Shown here: piece by piece, positions 34,943-49,400 of the stretch
Layout: every line of letters begins with the position of its first letter
How positions within the stretch are numbered: position 1 is the first letter of the stretch
NCBI RefSeq assembly: GCF_023278565.1
Contig: NC_064674.1
Span: 372,001 to 436,000, forward strand
Length of the DNA stretch: 64,000 nt
Reading direction: 5' to 3'
Source: Colletotrichum lupini
Lineage: Eukaryota > Ascomycota > Sordariomycetes > Glomerellales > Glomerellaceae
The notes under the pieces: model-generated
Seen by the model: only the letters and a program-made list of their open reading frames with translations
What the model was told of the DNA's origin: nothing
Databases searched by the model: none
Position numbers and translations under genes: made by a program

Positions 34943-37900
34943 CTAACTTTCTCTTTTTTTTATCGATTTAACTACTATAATTAGAGGTATAATTCGACCT
35001 TAGGCCCGTTTATTAAGTCGTCTCCTTTTCCCCCTTTTCTTTACTCTTTTTATATAACCTATCCCTTTATTCGTATAGTAACTTTTTTATTACTTACGAA
35101 TTACTCTAATCCCTTATTTAGTACTATTTTTATAAAAGCGTCTACGAGGTTATCTTTATTATTAATTTAATAAATCTTAAGTATTTCGCGCCTTTTATAC
35201 GATTACCTAAGGGCTATAATATCGATTATAAGCCTCTTTTTTTTTATCGTTCCTAATTTAACGAGGTATTCGTATAGCGAGTAAGAATTGGTATAAATAA
35301 CCGTTAAAATAGGTAAAAAGCTAATTTAATTAGTAATCTTCCTTAGCGTTATTAAAATTATATAAGAGAGGTTAACGCTATTAATTATACTATAGACCTC
35401 CGATGCTAATATACTTCTCGTTACCTACTTATTTTTAGTTAATAAGTAGTAGATTATATTACTATATATAGTAAATTCGCTCTCGCTTATACTCTTATTA
35501 ACTAGGATAATAATATACTCTAATTACGAAGTAAGGTCGTTATTATTTATAAATAACCTATTAACGAAAACGTAAAGCTTATTAGTTATAAGGTCGATTA
35601 GGTAGTAAACGAGACTTCGATCGAGATTCGTTTATTATTACTTAAGCCGCTTATTAAATACCTCGACGTTTCGTTTAGTTAGATCTATAGCTTATACTAC
35701 CTTAGCGTAATTAAAAGTCGCCTCGGGTTAATAAATACTTATAATATATACCCCTCGCGCGAGCTTAGCCTTATACCGCTTTTTAATATTAATTACGTTT
35801 AGATCGACGAGGTTAATCTTCTCGCCCTACTCCTTTTACTAAAAAACGACGTTTTCTCTTTTAATTATAAAAATCCCGCTATTAAATACTAAGGGGGTAT
35901 TTATTATAAGGACCTCTTTTAGTTTTATTATAAAACCCGCTTTTTAGAGCTCCTTATTCTCCTTTTTTATAAAGTTAATATTAAATAGGCCTAATATATT
36001 ATCGGTTTATATTCTAACGATCCTAAATTAGTTACCTTCGTACTCCGCGACTAGTAAGCACGGGTCGTATATAGAGGTAACTATTAATAATTAATTAATA
36101 TAAAAATCGTAGTAAGTAGCTTATTAATAGGTGCCCGATTCTACGAGCCTATATAGTAGCTTAAGCACTTTAATAATCGTGCTTTTTAAGTACTTACTAG
36201 CTATTTCTTTTAGTAAATAGGCTAGGATTTTTTTTATAAGCCCTATAGCCGATTAAGTATAGGCCTAGGTAATATTACGGCTCTAAATCTCGTATCCCTT
36301 TTTTTATAGTAATATTATTATTACTATTATTAATCGTTAGCTATAACGCTATATAATAAGCGATTATATAAGTAGCGTTGCTTTTTTAACGTCGCCGTAC
36401 CCCTAAATTATATATTTAGACTTCTCGTACGGCTAGGGTATTCCTTTCTCTTTAATCTTACGAACTATTTATAATTTAAATATATAGAGGTTTATATATT
36501 TTTCTAGGTCGTATAAGATAAATCGATAGACCCCTCGATTGCGAAGAGTATTTATTTCGATAAGATCTAATCCCTTATACGGCTTTTTAGTAGTTATAAT
36601 TACGCCTTCTTTACGTAGTTTAATTACTAGCTCGAAATCGGCTTTCTTTTTTACTATATAAAAAGTATTAATTACCTCGTTGTTAGTAATAAATTGCCGC
36701 GTTGGGGCTTACTATCGTAGTCTTTTACGACGTCTCGCTAATAGTATTAATACCCTTTTAGCAATTTCCTCTTCCTCGTCGTCTATTAATACTACTACGA
36801 CGATTTTATTAAGGATAATTTCCTATATCTTTACCGCGGGTTATATAATTTCCCCTAGCTCTTCTTCTTTTTATAAGTTAGAAATTACCTCGTTAGGATC
36901 TATATAATATAGTCTAACTATTATAATTAATACTTTAAGTAGCTAGTTACGATCTCTTACGATTATATAAGAGCGCTCGTCGATAGAAATTAACTTATAT
37001 AGCCTAGCCTACTATTAGGTAATTTCGCGCTATATTTATATATCCGAATTTAGTAATATATTTAGATTATCCCCTATATCGGGCTTATTACGCATAGTAA
37101 TTACCTCGTTAACTTACCTTCTTATACTTACCTCGCGCAGTGCCCGTATTACTTTTTTAATTACTCAGGCTCGTTAGTTTATGCTTAGTAATAGTAGCGA
37201 GGCTAAGGTCGTTCTTAGATATGCTTTAAATACTAATAGCGTTAATATAAGTCCGTTAGGCCCTATAGTATCGTTATAGTATTTAAGTACTATTTAGAGG
37301 TATTCGTTATTAGTAAAATCCGGATTTTCCTTTTTAATAATTCTAAACGCCCTTTTTAACTACTAGTATGCCCTCTCTACCTTTTTAATACTATAATACG
37401 CTTTAACGGGTACGACTTTTAGCTATATACTATAGGCCGTCGCATTATCCCTAAATTTTACTAACTTAAAACTAGTGCCGGCGTCGGTTCTAATACCGTC
37501 TAGCGGTCCTTAGTATATATTAATCTAGCTTTTTCGCAGGGCTACTTATACTATTTTTATTTATAAATCCCGGAGGAATTACCTTACTTAGAAGGATATA
37601 GCTACGTCGATTATATATAATACTAGCCGACTATTTAAATAGAAAATATCGACGACGATTTCCTAGTTAAAATTAAGCTTATTACGTAATTTAAACTTAA
37701 ATCTACGTGGGCTCTGCGCATTTATTTAGTATTAATAATATACTTTTATTAACTACTTTAGCGCCCCTATTTCGATATTATTATTACCTAATTACTTTAA
37801 GAGGTTATATAGCCTCGTAACCGATAGGTACCCAAATCTCTAGTATAATCTTCTAAGTTTACTTTCCGTTAAGTAATTAATCGACTTCGTGTCGTTAGTA

Positions 37901-40900
37901 AGCTTTATAAACGCATGCCCCTATTATTATTCGATTATCTTAAAGTGCTTATTACTAGAGATTCTATTCCTCGTATTATTAAATATAATACCTAGTCGAT
38001 CTATATCTTTTAGATATAAGAAAAATAGGGTATTAACGGGTAAAATATAAGAAATTATCGTTCCGAAGTATATTTCTACTTTTATTATACCTAGGGCGAC
38101 GATTTCCTTACCTAGGCCGAAACTAATCCTCGTAATACTTATTATTAACGTATTAAGCATTATTAGCGCGATCTTTTATAGCGCTTAGAATTACCCTTTT
38201 CCTTTAGTTAACTATTACGATACCTTAGTATTTAAGATAATTTTATAAAAATCGTTTAGGCCGTACTTTTTACTTGCGTAGAATACTTATACGAGCTTAG
38301 TATTCGAGGGATCTAAGTAGTATAAAAAGGACCCCTCTAGCTACCCCTAGATTTACTTAGTACTATATTTCTTTTTTTTAAATATTAAAAGAGATAGTAT
38401 CTTCTTCTTAATTATTAAGAGAATAGGCTTTAGCCTTATTAAATTTACCCTTTTAGCTACCTCTATATCTATTATCTAAGGGACCTTCCCTTACTATTTA
38501 TAAATAAAAGCCTACTTATTAAGAGCTTCTGCTACCCTCTATTCGTTTAGCCTCGTATATCTTCTAGAGGCTAATGGGGCAAAAAAAGAGTAGTTAATAT
38601 CGTCGATTTCGTCGTAATTTAATTCGTTAGTATAAGGGGTGAGATTTTTTTTATTTTTTAAATCTCTTATAGGGGGTATATACTTTAGGCCGCTATTTTA
38701 GCTACCGTTACTAAGTTCCGTACCCCCGGATTTACCCTTATATATAATAAGGAATTAGTTAAACTAACGAGGGCTAGTTTTACCGTTTATTACCCTCGAC
38801 TTTTTATACTATTCGTACGATTTAGTACGCTCTTCCTTAGAGTAGTTACTTAACTAATATCTATCTTTTTTATAAATATAGTATTGCTTCTTTTATTACC
38901 TTACTTATAAGTTAAATCTCTATTTATTTAACGAATCTAGGCCTCCTTACTAGCGATTATTATATCTAGCCTCTTTTCCTTTTTTATTATACGTTTAATC
39001 GACTTAATATTATTAGTAAGGGCCGTTATATATTTAGAAATAGGTTTAGTACAGTATTCTTACCTTAATATTAAAGCTAGATCTTAGCCTCGAGTAAAGC
39101 GTCTCGTAGTTTTTAAGTACTTAGTATAGGGTAATTTTTATTTTTAATATACGCTAGATTATAGTATAGAAATATCCGACTTTCCGCTCGTTTATCCCCT
39201 TATTTAGCTAGGTTTTTACTAGCTTATTAATTCGATCGATAAGCTCTTTAAGGATCTTTACTCGCGATTTACCTTTTATTATCCTAGTTATAAATACAAA
39301 AGAAATCGCTCGTAGCTTAGATAGGAGCTCTAAGTTCTTATTATAAGTCTTAAAGCGGCTTCGGATTGCGTTAATTATACTAAAAAAGTCGTTTTAATTA
39401 AGATTACGTACCGCTTCGTAATAATAATTAGAGGCTTTATTTATAAATACGATATTAATTACTAAATAGTACTAGTATTCCCTAACTCCGACTTTTTCGT
39501 AGTAATTATAAAATATCGTTAGGGTTTTTTATAAGACCTTATACTTCTCCCTAAAATACAATTTCTCTTTTAAAAAGATCTTTTTAAGGTCTATAAATTA
39601 CCTCGTATTCGCTACTAGATTTTTAGTATCTATATATAAACCCTACGTCGCTACGTATTATTAGTAACTTCGGGTCGTTTACTTCCTTTTTTATTAACTA
39701 ATCGGCGCCGAATTTTATATTAGTAGCAATAATAAGTTATAAATCGAAATAGGCGGAATTATTAATTATCGTACTTCTAGTACTATATTTTACCCCGGTA
39801 TATCCTTTTATAACGATAGATTTCTATTAGTAATTATAAAGAAGAAATCTGGGTCGTTTACCTTTTTTTTAAATTTATTAAAGCGATTATACGCTCTATT
39901 AACCTATACTTAGTTTTATAATACGAATTCCTTTTTTATAATTATCGTTATTAATATTTTATATAGCTCTTGCGATTATAATTACGCTAATAATACCCCT
40001 CGCTCGTAGAGGAATTTATTAACTACTTTTATAATTCTTAAGCTTGCGCTCGTAAACTATTTATCTAGCTAGTAGCTAAGGTCGTTTACGATCTCGTAAA
40101 ATAGGGGTTACCCCTATAGCCCCTTTTTTTTATAAACCTTAGTTAAATAGATTAATACTACGTCTATTTACTTACCGTTAGGCTAATCCGTAATTTTATA
40201 TATCTACGTCCCCTAATAGTCCGGGTTAATATTTACCTATTTATAAAGGATTAGGATTCTATTTAGGATCGGGTTTCGTCCTCTTTCTTTTTACCCTAAC
40301 TTACTAAGGGTCGTACTCTAGCTTATACTCGTATTAGTAGTCGCTAGCGTATTTAATTTTAATAAAAATATATTTAATCCGCGCGCTAGTTATAGTAAAT
40401 CCGTACTTTTACTACTTAATAAATTTATTAAGGTCTAGGAGATTCCCGCTTCTTCTCGCCGTCTTACTACTACTTTTATTTTTATTATTTTTAATAATTA
40501 CTATTACTTTTCTAGATCGCTAGCTATCGTACTTACTAGGATCCTCCTTTTTATTTAGTAAAAAAGGGTAGGTTTTAGTAGTTCCTTTTAATAATAATAG
40601 CGGTAGACGTTTATATTACTATACGAAAATATAGTAATTAGTCTTAGGATCTTTATTAGTTACCGATTTCCGCTATCCCGTATACTTTTAGCTTTTTAAG
40701 CCTCGTACTCTCTATAATCTTTAAATAGCTTCTTTAGTTAATTTTTTAAAATTAGTAATCTCGCGCCGGGAGCTAGTATAAAAAAGAAGCTTTTTAGCGG
40801 CCCTTTAGAGGATTCTTTTCTTTTCCCCTTAGATCCTCGTCTTTTTAGCTTTTTTTTAGGCTAATAGTGATTTTAATAAGAGGTTATAGAACTACTTTAG

Positions 40901-41567
40901 GGTAGCTACTTTTTTTTTAGGTTAATCTTTAAGATCTATAATACTCTTAGCTCGATACTATTAGGACCTCTAAATCCCCTCCTCTTTTATTAAACCGTCC
41001 TTTATACTATATTCCTAAGTAATACTTAGGGGGTAGTTAAAGGAGCTATAAGGAGGTCGTCTAGATCGCGGGCTTAAGGTCGTACTCATAAGGTCCTTAT
41101 AATAATAAACTTTTTTATATACTATAAATCTCTTAGTTTAATAACTCCTATAAAGTTACCTTCGCTACTAAGTAAGAATATCTATATTTAAAAATCCCTT
41201 TTTTTAATCGCGCGGTACTTTTTTATACTATACTTTTATTAATTTAACTAGTTAATTTTTAATTGCGGGCCGGCTATAGAAAAATCGTTTAGTAAAAAAG
41301 CTACTCGGGGCGATAGTAAAAGGCTAGTTATTTAAGTAGTTTTGTTAATTAACGTAGTTTAATATAGTAAATATCGACCTTTTATAAGTAGTAAAGGGCT
41401 ACGATTACTCGATTCCGTGCGGTATTCGAAAATCGCCCCCTTTTTTATTTATTTTTATAAGGTTAATTAGTACGAATCTCTTATTTTATATAGTATTAAA
41501 AAGTCGTCTCTTTTATATAACAAGATACCTTACCGATCTATAATAATAAAATTTAACTACTAATTAG

Positions 41568-41772
41568 TATTAGTATCCCTATTATAGAATAGTTAGTTCG
41601 AACCGTAGTTAATAAAGAGATTAATTAAACTATATAAATATTTGCGTAGTAGGTATAAAAAGGAGGTTCTAACCGTAGGTTAGGCTAGCTACGATAATTA
41701 TAAATAGGGCCCCTAATTGGCCCCTGCGCAGTCGGCTGTATGCCGCGGTTGAATTGGACTTCTAATCCGATA
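41568..41772 (-). repeat. Copia-2 right LTR (5' LTR of the element)
   Basis: 205 bp aligned end to end with 34738-34942. The outer ~100 bp retains GGCCCCTGCGCAGTCGGCTG, where the left LTR has GCCCCTATATAGTCGGC. The adjacent primer site (minus strand) CTAATTAGTAGTTAAAT is identical to that of Copia-1. Confidence 0.9.
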
Positions 41773-41777
41773 ACACC

Positions 41778-44700
41778 ACTTGATGGCATCGAGAGCATTT
41801 TGTGAAACCAATGACAGAGATTCATGGTTTCTGCGCAGACCAGAGGGAGGCTCTTGGCAAGATGCCCGCTTGGATAATCTCTTGGTCGGCATACCTGTGT
41901 TTGTTCATGGTACTGAGATAGGACAGCCGAGATCTGCTGGAACATGTTCGCCTATCTTCCAGAGAATCCAGCATAGTTGCACTCCAGCTTCAGGTTATGT
42001 TTAGCTTGGGATCAAGGATTTTAGGATGAGTGGAGAGCTTGATACCCTGCAGACCAAGAGAACGCACCCCCAAAACCGCCCAGCCTACCCAAAATTTGTC
42101 TGCACATAAGCTCCCGCAACGTCAGAGTACGATTCGATTGAAGCTTCTCCAGAAAGGCCGCAACTTCCCGCCAGCTTTCTTCAGATCTTCCGCTTTTGGC
42201 CCCGTATAAATACTTGAAACGCAGTAAGGGGACTCAAGAAAAGTTCCGTCAGCATCAGAGGCATTCAATCTGTCCCTCCTACCTACTTGATCGTGTTCAA
42301 ATTCTTTTATGCGAAGTTTTGTTTAGCTTCGTGAGCAGGCATGTAACGTGTCCACATTTGGGAAAGACAATCCGCGCATTGGAAAATTTGTTAGCAGGAG
42401 CAGGAGTCCTCCCGTGTGTTGTCATAAGATACCTCGAGAGTGAGGCGACATTTGATAGGCTATGAATTCTTGTTATCAACTGCATATGCGACGAGGCTAG
42501 TGCTTCTGTCAGGACAGCAGTCGAGAGGTTGCCTGAATTAATTATTCCTTGAGAAGGGCAGTGACATGATGGAGGGCTACTTCATGCAAGTCGCATCTTC
42601 AGACTCCTAAGCATTGTCTTTGTATTCTCCACATTTCTTTTTGGGAGGCACGCCTTGTCCACCAACAGCTTGTGTACTGATTTGACTTATCTGCAGAGAA
42701 GGCTTAGTTTTCTCCCATCTTGCTCATCATACAACCCACCAAAGTTGCCATTGGTGAGAAAATAAGTGTCGATCTTCTCTGCTGAGTTCGAAACTCATAC
42801 AGGATGCCTTACACATTCTCATTGGGTATGAGTTGGCGTCCATACACGACAAAAAGTCTAGTCGCGACAGCAGGCAAAACACTCCCAGTCAGTGACGGTG
42901 AACAAACCGTGGCCATGTCAGACATCCCACATCAATACTGACCCCTTGTGCCTACCCATGTCCCAAGATTGCTTGATTTCGACCAAATTGGCCTTTGGGA
43001 AGCTTCAAACCTCCAACTGTATCAATACCATTAGATAGCAACACATGTTTTGTTACGTACGCCGAGTTTGAGTATTAAGTCAATCGTCTGAAATGTTCAA
43101 TCCGACCTAAAAAGATCTTGTCTACACAGACGAGCTGGGATATCTTTACGGACCTATTGGAAACTGTGTATGTATATTTATTTGTCTCTTCCCTCCTTCC
43201 ATGCCTCTGTGTAATGTTCTGTTGGAGATCTGCTCATTCGTCAAAGGGTCTCCTGTAAGCCAGGGAGATCTTATCGAAGCTGAACCGAGGCGCAGTGATA
43301 CCTACCAAGCCAAATAACTCCCTCAGAGATGCCCATAGAATTCTCATACTTTCCCCCCCTGTTCACTGGAAACTGCGGTTCATGTTCAAGAAACTTTGAG
43401 GCATGGATCTCTAGTTAGGCCCTGGGGACCGAACCCAGCTCTTCACAGCAAGCCTCGTTCCAGGAGCAGTAGTAACAGTGTCTCCCGGGTAAGTTCATTA
43501 CTGTTGAAAAAGCCATGGATGATATTACGAGAAAGTGAGAAAGCCCTGAGAGTGTCACAGAACTCTAGAACGTCACGACTGTTCCGCCTAGCCGCCTCAC
43601 TAGAATGCTCACTACGATGCGAGCGAGGAGTAGATTATACATCTGTCACGACGGATAAGGCTATGTATCATTAATATTGATCGACCAGGGTTTATACGTG
43701 CAGAGAGGCAGAATGTCTCGTTTCTCGACGCATCGGAAGCTTTGTGAATTGCGGAAGTGTCTGGCAGAAAATTATTGAATGTATGTAGCTCAAGAGAGTA
43801 GGCAACTGCAAACCTTCAAACCCCACTATCAAGGTTTATCAAGCGGTATTCATCCACTTTGGAACTAAGTTATACATACTGTTGGAAAGACCTCTTTCCA
43901 ATTGACTCTTGATAGACTGAAAGGTCAGAAGTCTAAGGTTCTGGCGCATACCCGTGTCTGATGACGTACCTCCTTGAGTCCATTATGGTTGCCGACTCCC
44001 AGAAGCATCTCAAAGCTGCATTATAGAGTAGTTGAACGGCTCGAATCTCTCAATCCGATACTATCAAGATGGGTTCATGGCTAACACGACTAATTGCCTT
44101 GGTAAAGTCCAAAGGCCTTTCTATGAGGGCGAGCTACTAGACTGATTGCATTGTGGATTGCCAACAATCTATCTCCCTTGCTTCTTACGCCCAGTCTAGA
44201 AGAGAAGCCTCTTTACATGCTGTGGAATACTTTCCAATGCAGGACGGACTCTAAATACTTTAAAATATCGACCAGTACTTCACCATCAGCGCGAAAATAA
44301 CAATAATTCGCCTGTGTTCTTGAGTCTTGATCAGGACGCAACAGATAAAGATTTCGAGAGAGATTGAGGAAGCTGGCTTATAACCTTCCATTGCTCCAGC
44401 TACATGACTGAGAATTAGATCATCATCGACACAAGTGATTCTGGCCCCTTACATAGACCACAAGGACAGCGACCACATCAGATCAGAAAATTCCAGGAAC
44501 AAAACCCGCGAGATCATCGCTGATATCGGTTTTACTGTGCACTTCTAGACAGATACCCTGGATCTCGCACTATGACATAGTCAATCAGAGCCCATGTTGG
44601 ACTATTGATCGCTCTTCAGCTTGAATCACAGTTTTGTGCTGGGAGATTTCCAAGAACTCTTACCCGGCTCATTGTAGTTGCCCTAGAATTGTCTCGAGCA

Positions 44701-46219
44701 ATGCTTCAACAGACAAGAAGCAGCAATACTTGAGTTAGCAGCTGGTCAAGAGAGTTGAGCGTGAGCATCCACAATTCAAGCTGCTCGGAAGTAAAAGAGC
44801 TGTTGAAAAGTGAAGATTCATTATAGGTATTTGTTGGCATGTTTCCCCAGCATTCTTAATCTGTTATAACTGAACTGTTGAACGGCAGCAATGCTGCTCC
44901 CAATATGCTGCTATCAAACGGCATTTCTTTTGCTATCAAGTAGTGTATAAGCTGTCTTTGAATACCAACGTCGTTGCTCAGTGTAATTTGCAGATGAAGA
45001 TTGAGATAGTTCTCCTCAAAAGCGTCGACTGCAGGGTCGCGAGGATGCGCTGACTTCCCGGTGGGAACAAGACTGCTTCGATCAAAAGACCGAGGTTGAA
45101 GCTATCGTAACCCAGCCAGCGAGCCGTAACGCCTTCAGGCGTACATTGAACTCTCCAAAAAAGTCTTCTTGATGCCCTCCAGACTCAAAGTCGTATTGCC
45201 GCTCTAATGATAGACTGTTGTGGTCTTTAAGACCTTGGGGGAAGCAACGGAAACAGGCTCAAGAACACTGCATTATGAAAGTGTGGTAAATAAGGCGTAA
45301 TTGCTGGCCGGCAATTACGGTTCCGTTTTTGTACGACAGAAAGACCATGGAAACTCGTGTAACGACGTTGGGATATTCACAATCCACATAGTCGTGGAAC
45401 AATAATGTGGTCTTTTATACCTCGAAAGCTTTTGTTCACTCGGTTGTCATATTCAATACGGTGGCGAACTTGGCGGATACTCAAGAAAATCTGTATATAA
45501 TATTGCGGGGTTGGAAGGAAATGCGAGAGTGACAGGGGGAGACTTTTCAGGCTCCAATCCAAGCAGACTGGCGCCGTAGGTAGCTCCTATCAGTCCTCTG
45601 GTAGATAGTATGTCGACGGCAAATAGACCTCGACATGGCAACGTGAAGTTAAGTATAACATAGAAACTGTTGCTTTGAGACAGAAACTTAGACTCGGCAA
45701 AGTTCTAGTCTGTATGGCAACTGGGAGTGAATGTGAATGGTGGACCAGGCTTCAAGCCTGGTGGCTTTTCCACTTACATAGCTGTGAACAGCATTCTGAT
45801 TTCTTGCTTCATAGAGGGACAGAAGTTTAGAAGCAGCTAGATTTGAGACAACACGCATGTGATCTATGCCTCTGCGTGCTGACATACAGCCAAAGTCCTG
45901 CAGCTTATCTCTGCTTTCCCCTCAAAACGTTGTGTTCACGTTGTGCCCCCCCTTGATTTAGGCACGAGAAGAAGAATGTACATTTTTCATTACACATTGT
46001 CTTACCTGTGACTTGCCTTCCATGAAGCAGTGGCCGCACGGCATCATACGCCCAGAAAGTCGCGCTGGTCGATTAGAACTTGGCTGTTCCAGTAGCTGGG
46101 TGACTGCCCCTGATGAGATAGAATTCTACTACTACCACCACTACTACCACCATGTTGTGGCTCAAGTCTCAAGAAAAATGTCAAGCGTCTAAGGGCTGCA
46201 CATATTATTCTATTATTTA
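41778..46219. other. 4.4 kb between Copia-2 and Copia-3, almost featureless
   Basis: GC-normal sequence without RIP saturation. Frames are short and change often. A few pieces look protein-like (PLCNVLLEICSFVKGSPVSQ, F-box-like, near 43205-43260 +; the minus fragment at 44856-45005) but no gene can be built. A (CTA)n/(CCA)n simple repeat lies at 46128-46152. Confidence 0.4.
44856..45005 (-). pseudogene. ankyrin-like fragment
   Basis: The minus-strand frame reads QRQLIHYLIAKEMPFDSSIL before a stop at 44856, resembling an ankyrin helix pair (QL..YLI.KEMP). Short and isolated; weak evidence. Confidence 0.25.
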
Positions 46220-46224
46220 ACTTA

Positions 46225-46406
46225 TATCGTAATAGCTTTAACTATTTATAAACTTACTACACGTTACGTAACCTCGGTTATATAATTACTAAGGCCTACT
46301 TCGCTCGTACTCTCTATATTAAAACGAGCTTTATATCTATTTCTTATTTTTAATAAATAACCGTTCTTTTTATATACGTTAATACCCCTATAATAACTCT
46401 ATAATA
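46225..46406 (+). repeat. Copia-3 5' LTR
   Basis: 182 bp, TATCGTAATAGC to CTATAATA. Start and end are derived TG/CA. The downstream bases ATTATAAACC are what RIP makes of ATTATGAGCC, complementary to the anticodon region of fungal initiator tRNA-Met (half-tRNA priming, known for copia). The boundary is uncertain by about 2 bp because the flank and the polypurine tract both end in TA. Confidence 0.85.
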
Positions 46407-49400
46407 ATTATAAACCTAGCTCTAATTTAGACCCCTATACTTTTATTAAAAAGTTATTTCTTAAGGACTATAGTTTATTATATCCTTTTTTATAATATTA
46501 TTTAACCCTTATTACGTTCGTTAACCTTATTCCTAAACGAACTAATATTTTTTAAAAAGACTATTAATATTCTTAAGTAAAAGCTTAATTATTAGCGAGA
46601 CTAGCCTAAATAGTACCTCGCTTTATAAATTAAGGCCCGGTTAAAAAACGTCTAGGACTTATTAAACCTAAATAACCTTATTTTCTTATTAAATTTATTA
46701 CTCTTTATTAAGTTTATTTTTTTAATTAAGGAGTATATTAAAATACGAAATACTATTTAAAATTAAGTATATAAAACGGCTTTAATTAAATATTAACGAA
46801 GACTCGAGGAGTTTATTTAATAATAAACTAAATAGTTAAAAAGCGAAATTATAATTAAACTTTTTATTAAAAACGCTCGAACTAAGTAACTAGTTAATCG
46901 AATTAAATAACTAGTTACTCTAATAAAACTAAAGGCTATAATAGTGAATTAAGTACGTTTTATTAAAAAATACGCCTCCTTTATTTAATAAACCGTATTT
47001 AGAACGATCTCTTATTTATAAAAAAAGAGATTATACGAATTAATAAATTACTAAATCTTTTTTATAATTACTTAAGAAATTTTAGAGGATATAAAAAAGG
47101 AGCTTATTAATTTTTTAAACTACTCCCTTTATATTATAATTAAAGTTTTTAAATAAAAGTACGTACTAAGTAACTTTAGTTTATTTATAATTATAAAAAA
47201 AGAATTCAATACAATTATAAATAGGGCGAACTCTAGTATTAGCTTATTAACTTAAATTAAAAACTTCTTTTTAACTTACTATTAAGTAACGTAGCTTAAA
47301 TTACTTAAAATCTAAGGGACCCTCGTTTTAAAAACTTTTTTTTATATAATTATATATTATTTTATCCTAAACTAATCTAATTAAGAGCTTATTAAAATAG
47401 TTAAATTAAAATAAAAAAGGGAAGCGATCCTTAATATAGGGTATTATACTAAGAGTTTTAATAACTTTTTATATAAAGAGGTAATATATAATAAAAGTCG
47501 TAAACGAACCCTTATAATATTTATAATATTAATAAGTCGCTTAGATTTCCTTAAATAAAATAAAGTAACTCTTAACTTATTTATTAACTACCCTTATAAA
47601 AAGACCTATTATTAAAAGCTAATAAACTATATAAAAATAAAGCTTATTTTAATAAATAAAACGAAATTAAAATATATTTAACTAAGTACTAACGATACTT
47701 AAAAAATAATTTTTTATTTAAACTAAGAAAAGTATACTAACCTCTATATTAACCTCGCTTAAAAGGGCTAAATTTATATAAAACCCCTTTTTAAATAAAA
47801 TAATAATAACCGAGGTTATTTTAAAAAAACGACTAAAATTAATAAGCTAAGTAATAAAAAGAACTCTAAGGGAACCTACCCCTTAAATATTATAATTATA
47901 ATTATTAATATTAGTTTACTCCCTAAGCTAAGTATAGAGGGAAATAAGAATAGTAATTTTACTATCTTTTTTATCCCCTTTATTAGCCTATACCTCTTTT
48001 TTAAAAGTATAATTATAAATAATTATAGTACTATTTATTTTATTAATAATTAATCGCTTTTAGAGCTAGATTTTATTTAATAAAATAATAGCTTAGAAAA
48101 TATAAATTTTAAAACGGCCTCTTATCTTATTATTATAAGGGGAACGAGGATTATATATAATATTTTTATAAAACTAAAAGGGCTTAGGATAGAGTACTTT
48201 ATTTTTTATAATATTAGTTTTATTGAAAACTTCTATATAAATATCGTATTAAAAGCTCTTTTTTAAAAAACTAGTATTTAGTACTTAGGTTTTAATTATA
48301 CTTTTTAGTTTAGTAATAAATTTAGAAACGTTATTATTAAATAGCTCGAAAGGAAGGTTAATTTAGTTTTTTAGAATATAAGCCCTATTCGTCCTATTTT
48401 CTATTTAGAAATTAGTCTTTACTCGTTAATATAATTTTAATACGTAGCGCTTAGTACTTACGTTCTTTATATTAATTAAAAAACGACCGATTAAATACGG
48501 CCTAGCTTTAGTATTTTAAATTTAAATATTTTATATTAGTAATACTTAAGAAGCTCGTCCTAGCCGCTCGGGGGGTAAGGATTAAAGGACTAAGCTATTT
48601 AAAATATTAATACTATATAACTATTTATACAAAATAAGTTATTTTATAACGTACTTTAAAACGAAGAATAATTTAACTTTATTATAGGATTTTATAGGAC
48701 CTCTTTAACTACTTATTAACTTACGAACGAAGTAAGTAATTAATACTAATTAAAAATAAGTATTTAAATAAGATCTTTATTTTCTTATAAGTTACGAAGA
48801 CCTATAATATAGTATTTAAGGTCTTATACTTTTTTAAATAATAAGTACGTATATAAAAAGGTATAGCCGTTTATAAAATCCGATAAGACGTAGAACGTAT
48901 AGTAATTATAATTAATAGTAAAACTCGTTTTTAAATATAAGTATAAGAGCTAGGAATAAACTTGAAAATTATTCTTTTATATATAAAAAAACCGAATAGA
49001 AGAGGGGAACGAGCTAGTTAAGAAATTATTAATAAAGCGATTAATATAATATTAATAACTAGCTTATTAAACGAACTATAAGTAAAAGCTATATTAGCTA
49101 TAGCCTATTTATATAATATTAGCCTTAAGTAACGTACTAACTAGTTATTATTAGTTTAAACTAAAGAAGTCTAGTTTACTTATTATTTTAAGTAATAATA
49201 ATTAATAAATATACTAAAGCTCGCTTACGATTTACGTCCTTATTAGGGATAAATATATATATATAGCTATAAAGCGTACTTTTTTAAAAAGGATTATAAA
49301 AAAAGAATTAATAAGAGATATTTTAAAATAAAATAGAGGGGATATATTAAGTACTTTATAAGTTACGTATTAAATATTTATAATTTATATAAGATTTAAA

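Larger units (their letters stand above)
34738..41772 (-). mobile_element. Copia-2: RIP-inactivated Ty1/copia retrotransposon
   Basis: Complete 7035-bp element: 205-bp LTRs (34738-34942, 41568-41772) and target duplication ACACC (34733-34737, 41773-41777). Minus orientation: the polypurine tract lies (as pyrimidines, CTTTCTCTTTTTTTT) just inside the left LTR, the primer site just inside the right. Minus-strand frames keep recognisable reverse transcriptase pieces: PYEKSK at ~36415-36435 (the K.KG.P..YEKS region of fungal copia RT) and TDN-ILGL at 35986-36006, the RIP derivative of the catalytic TDD motif. Stops are frequent. Slightly less AT-saturated than Copia-1 and Copia-3. Confidence 0.9.

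Noticed and set aside
36680..36907. Open frame of 75 codons inside Copia-2 (and 37927-38160 on the other strand)
   Set aside because: Low-complexity translation of RIP-mutated DNA; one lies antisense to the element and neither matches the polyprotein frame.
46128..46152. CTA/CCA simple repeat as a protein-binding array
   Set aside because: An ordinary microsatellite with no flanking structure.
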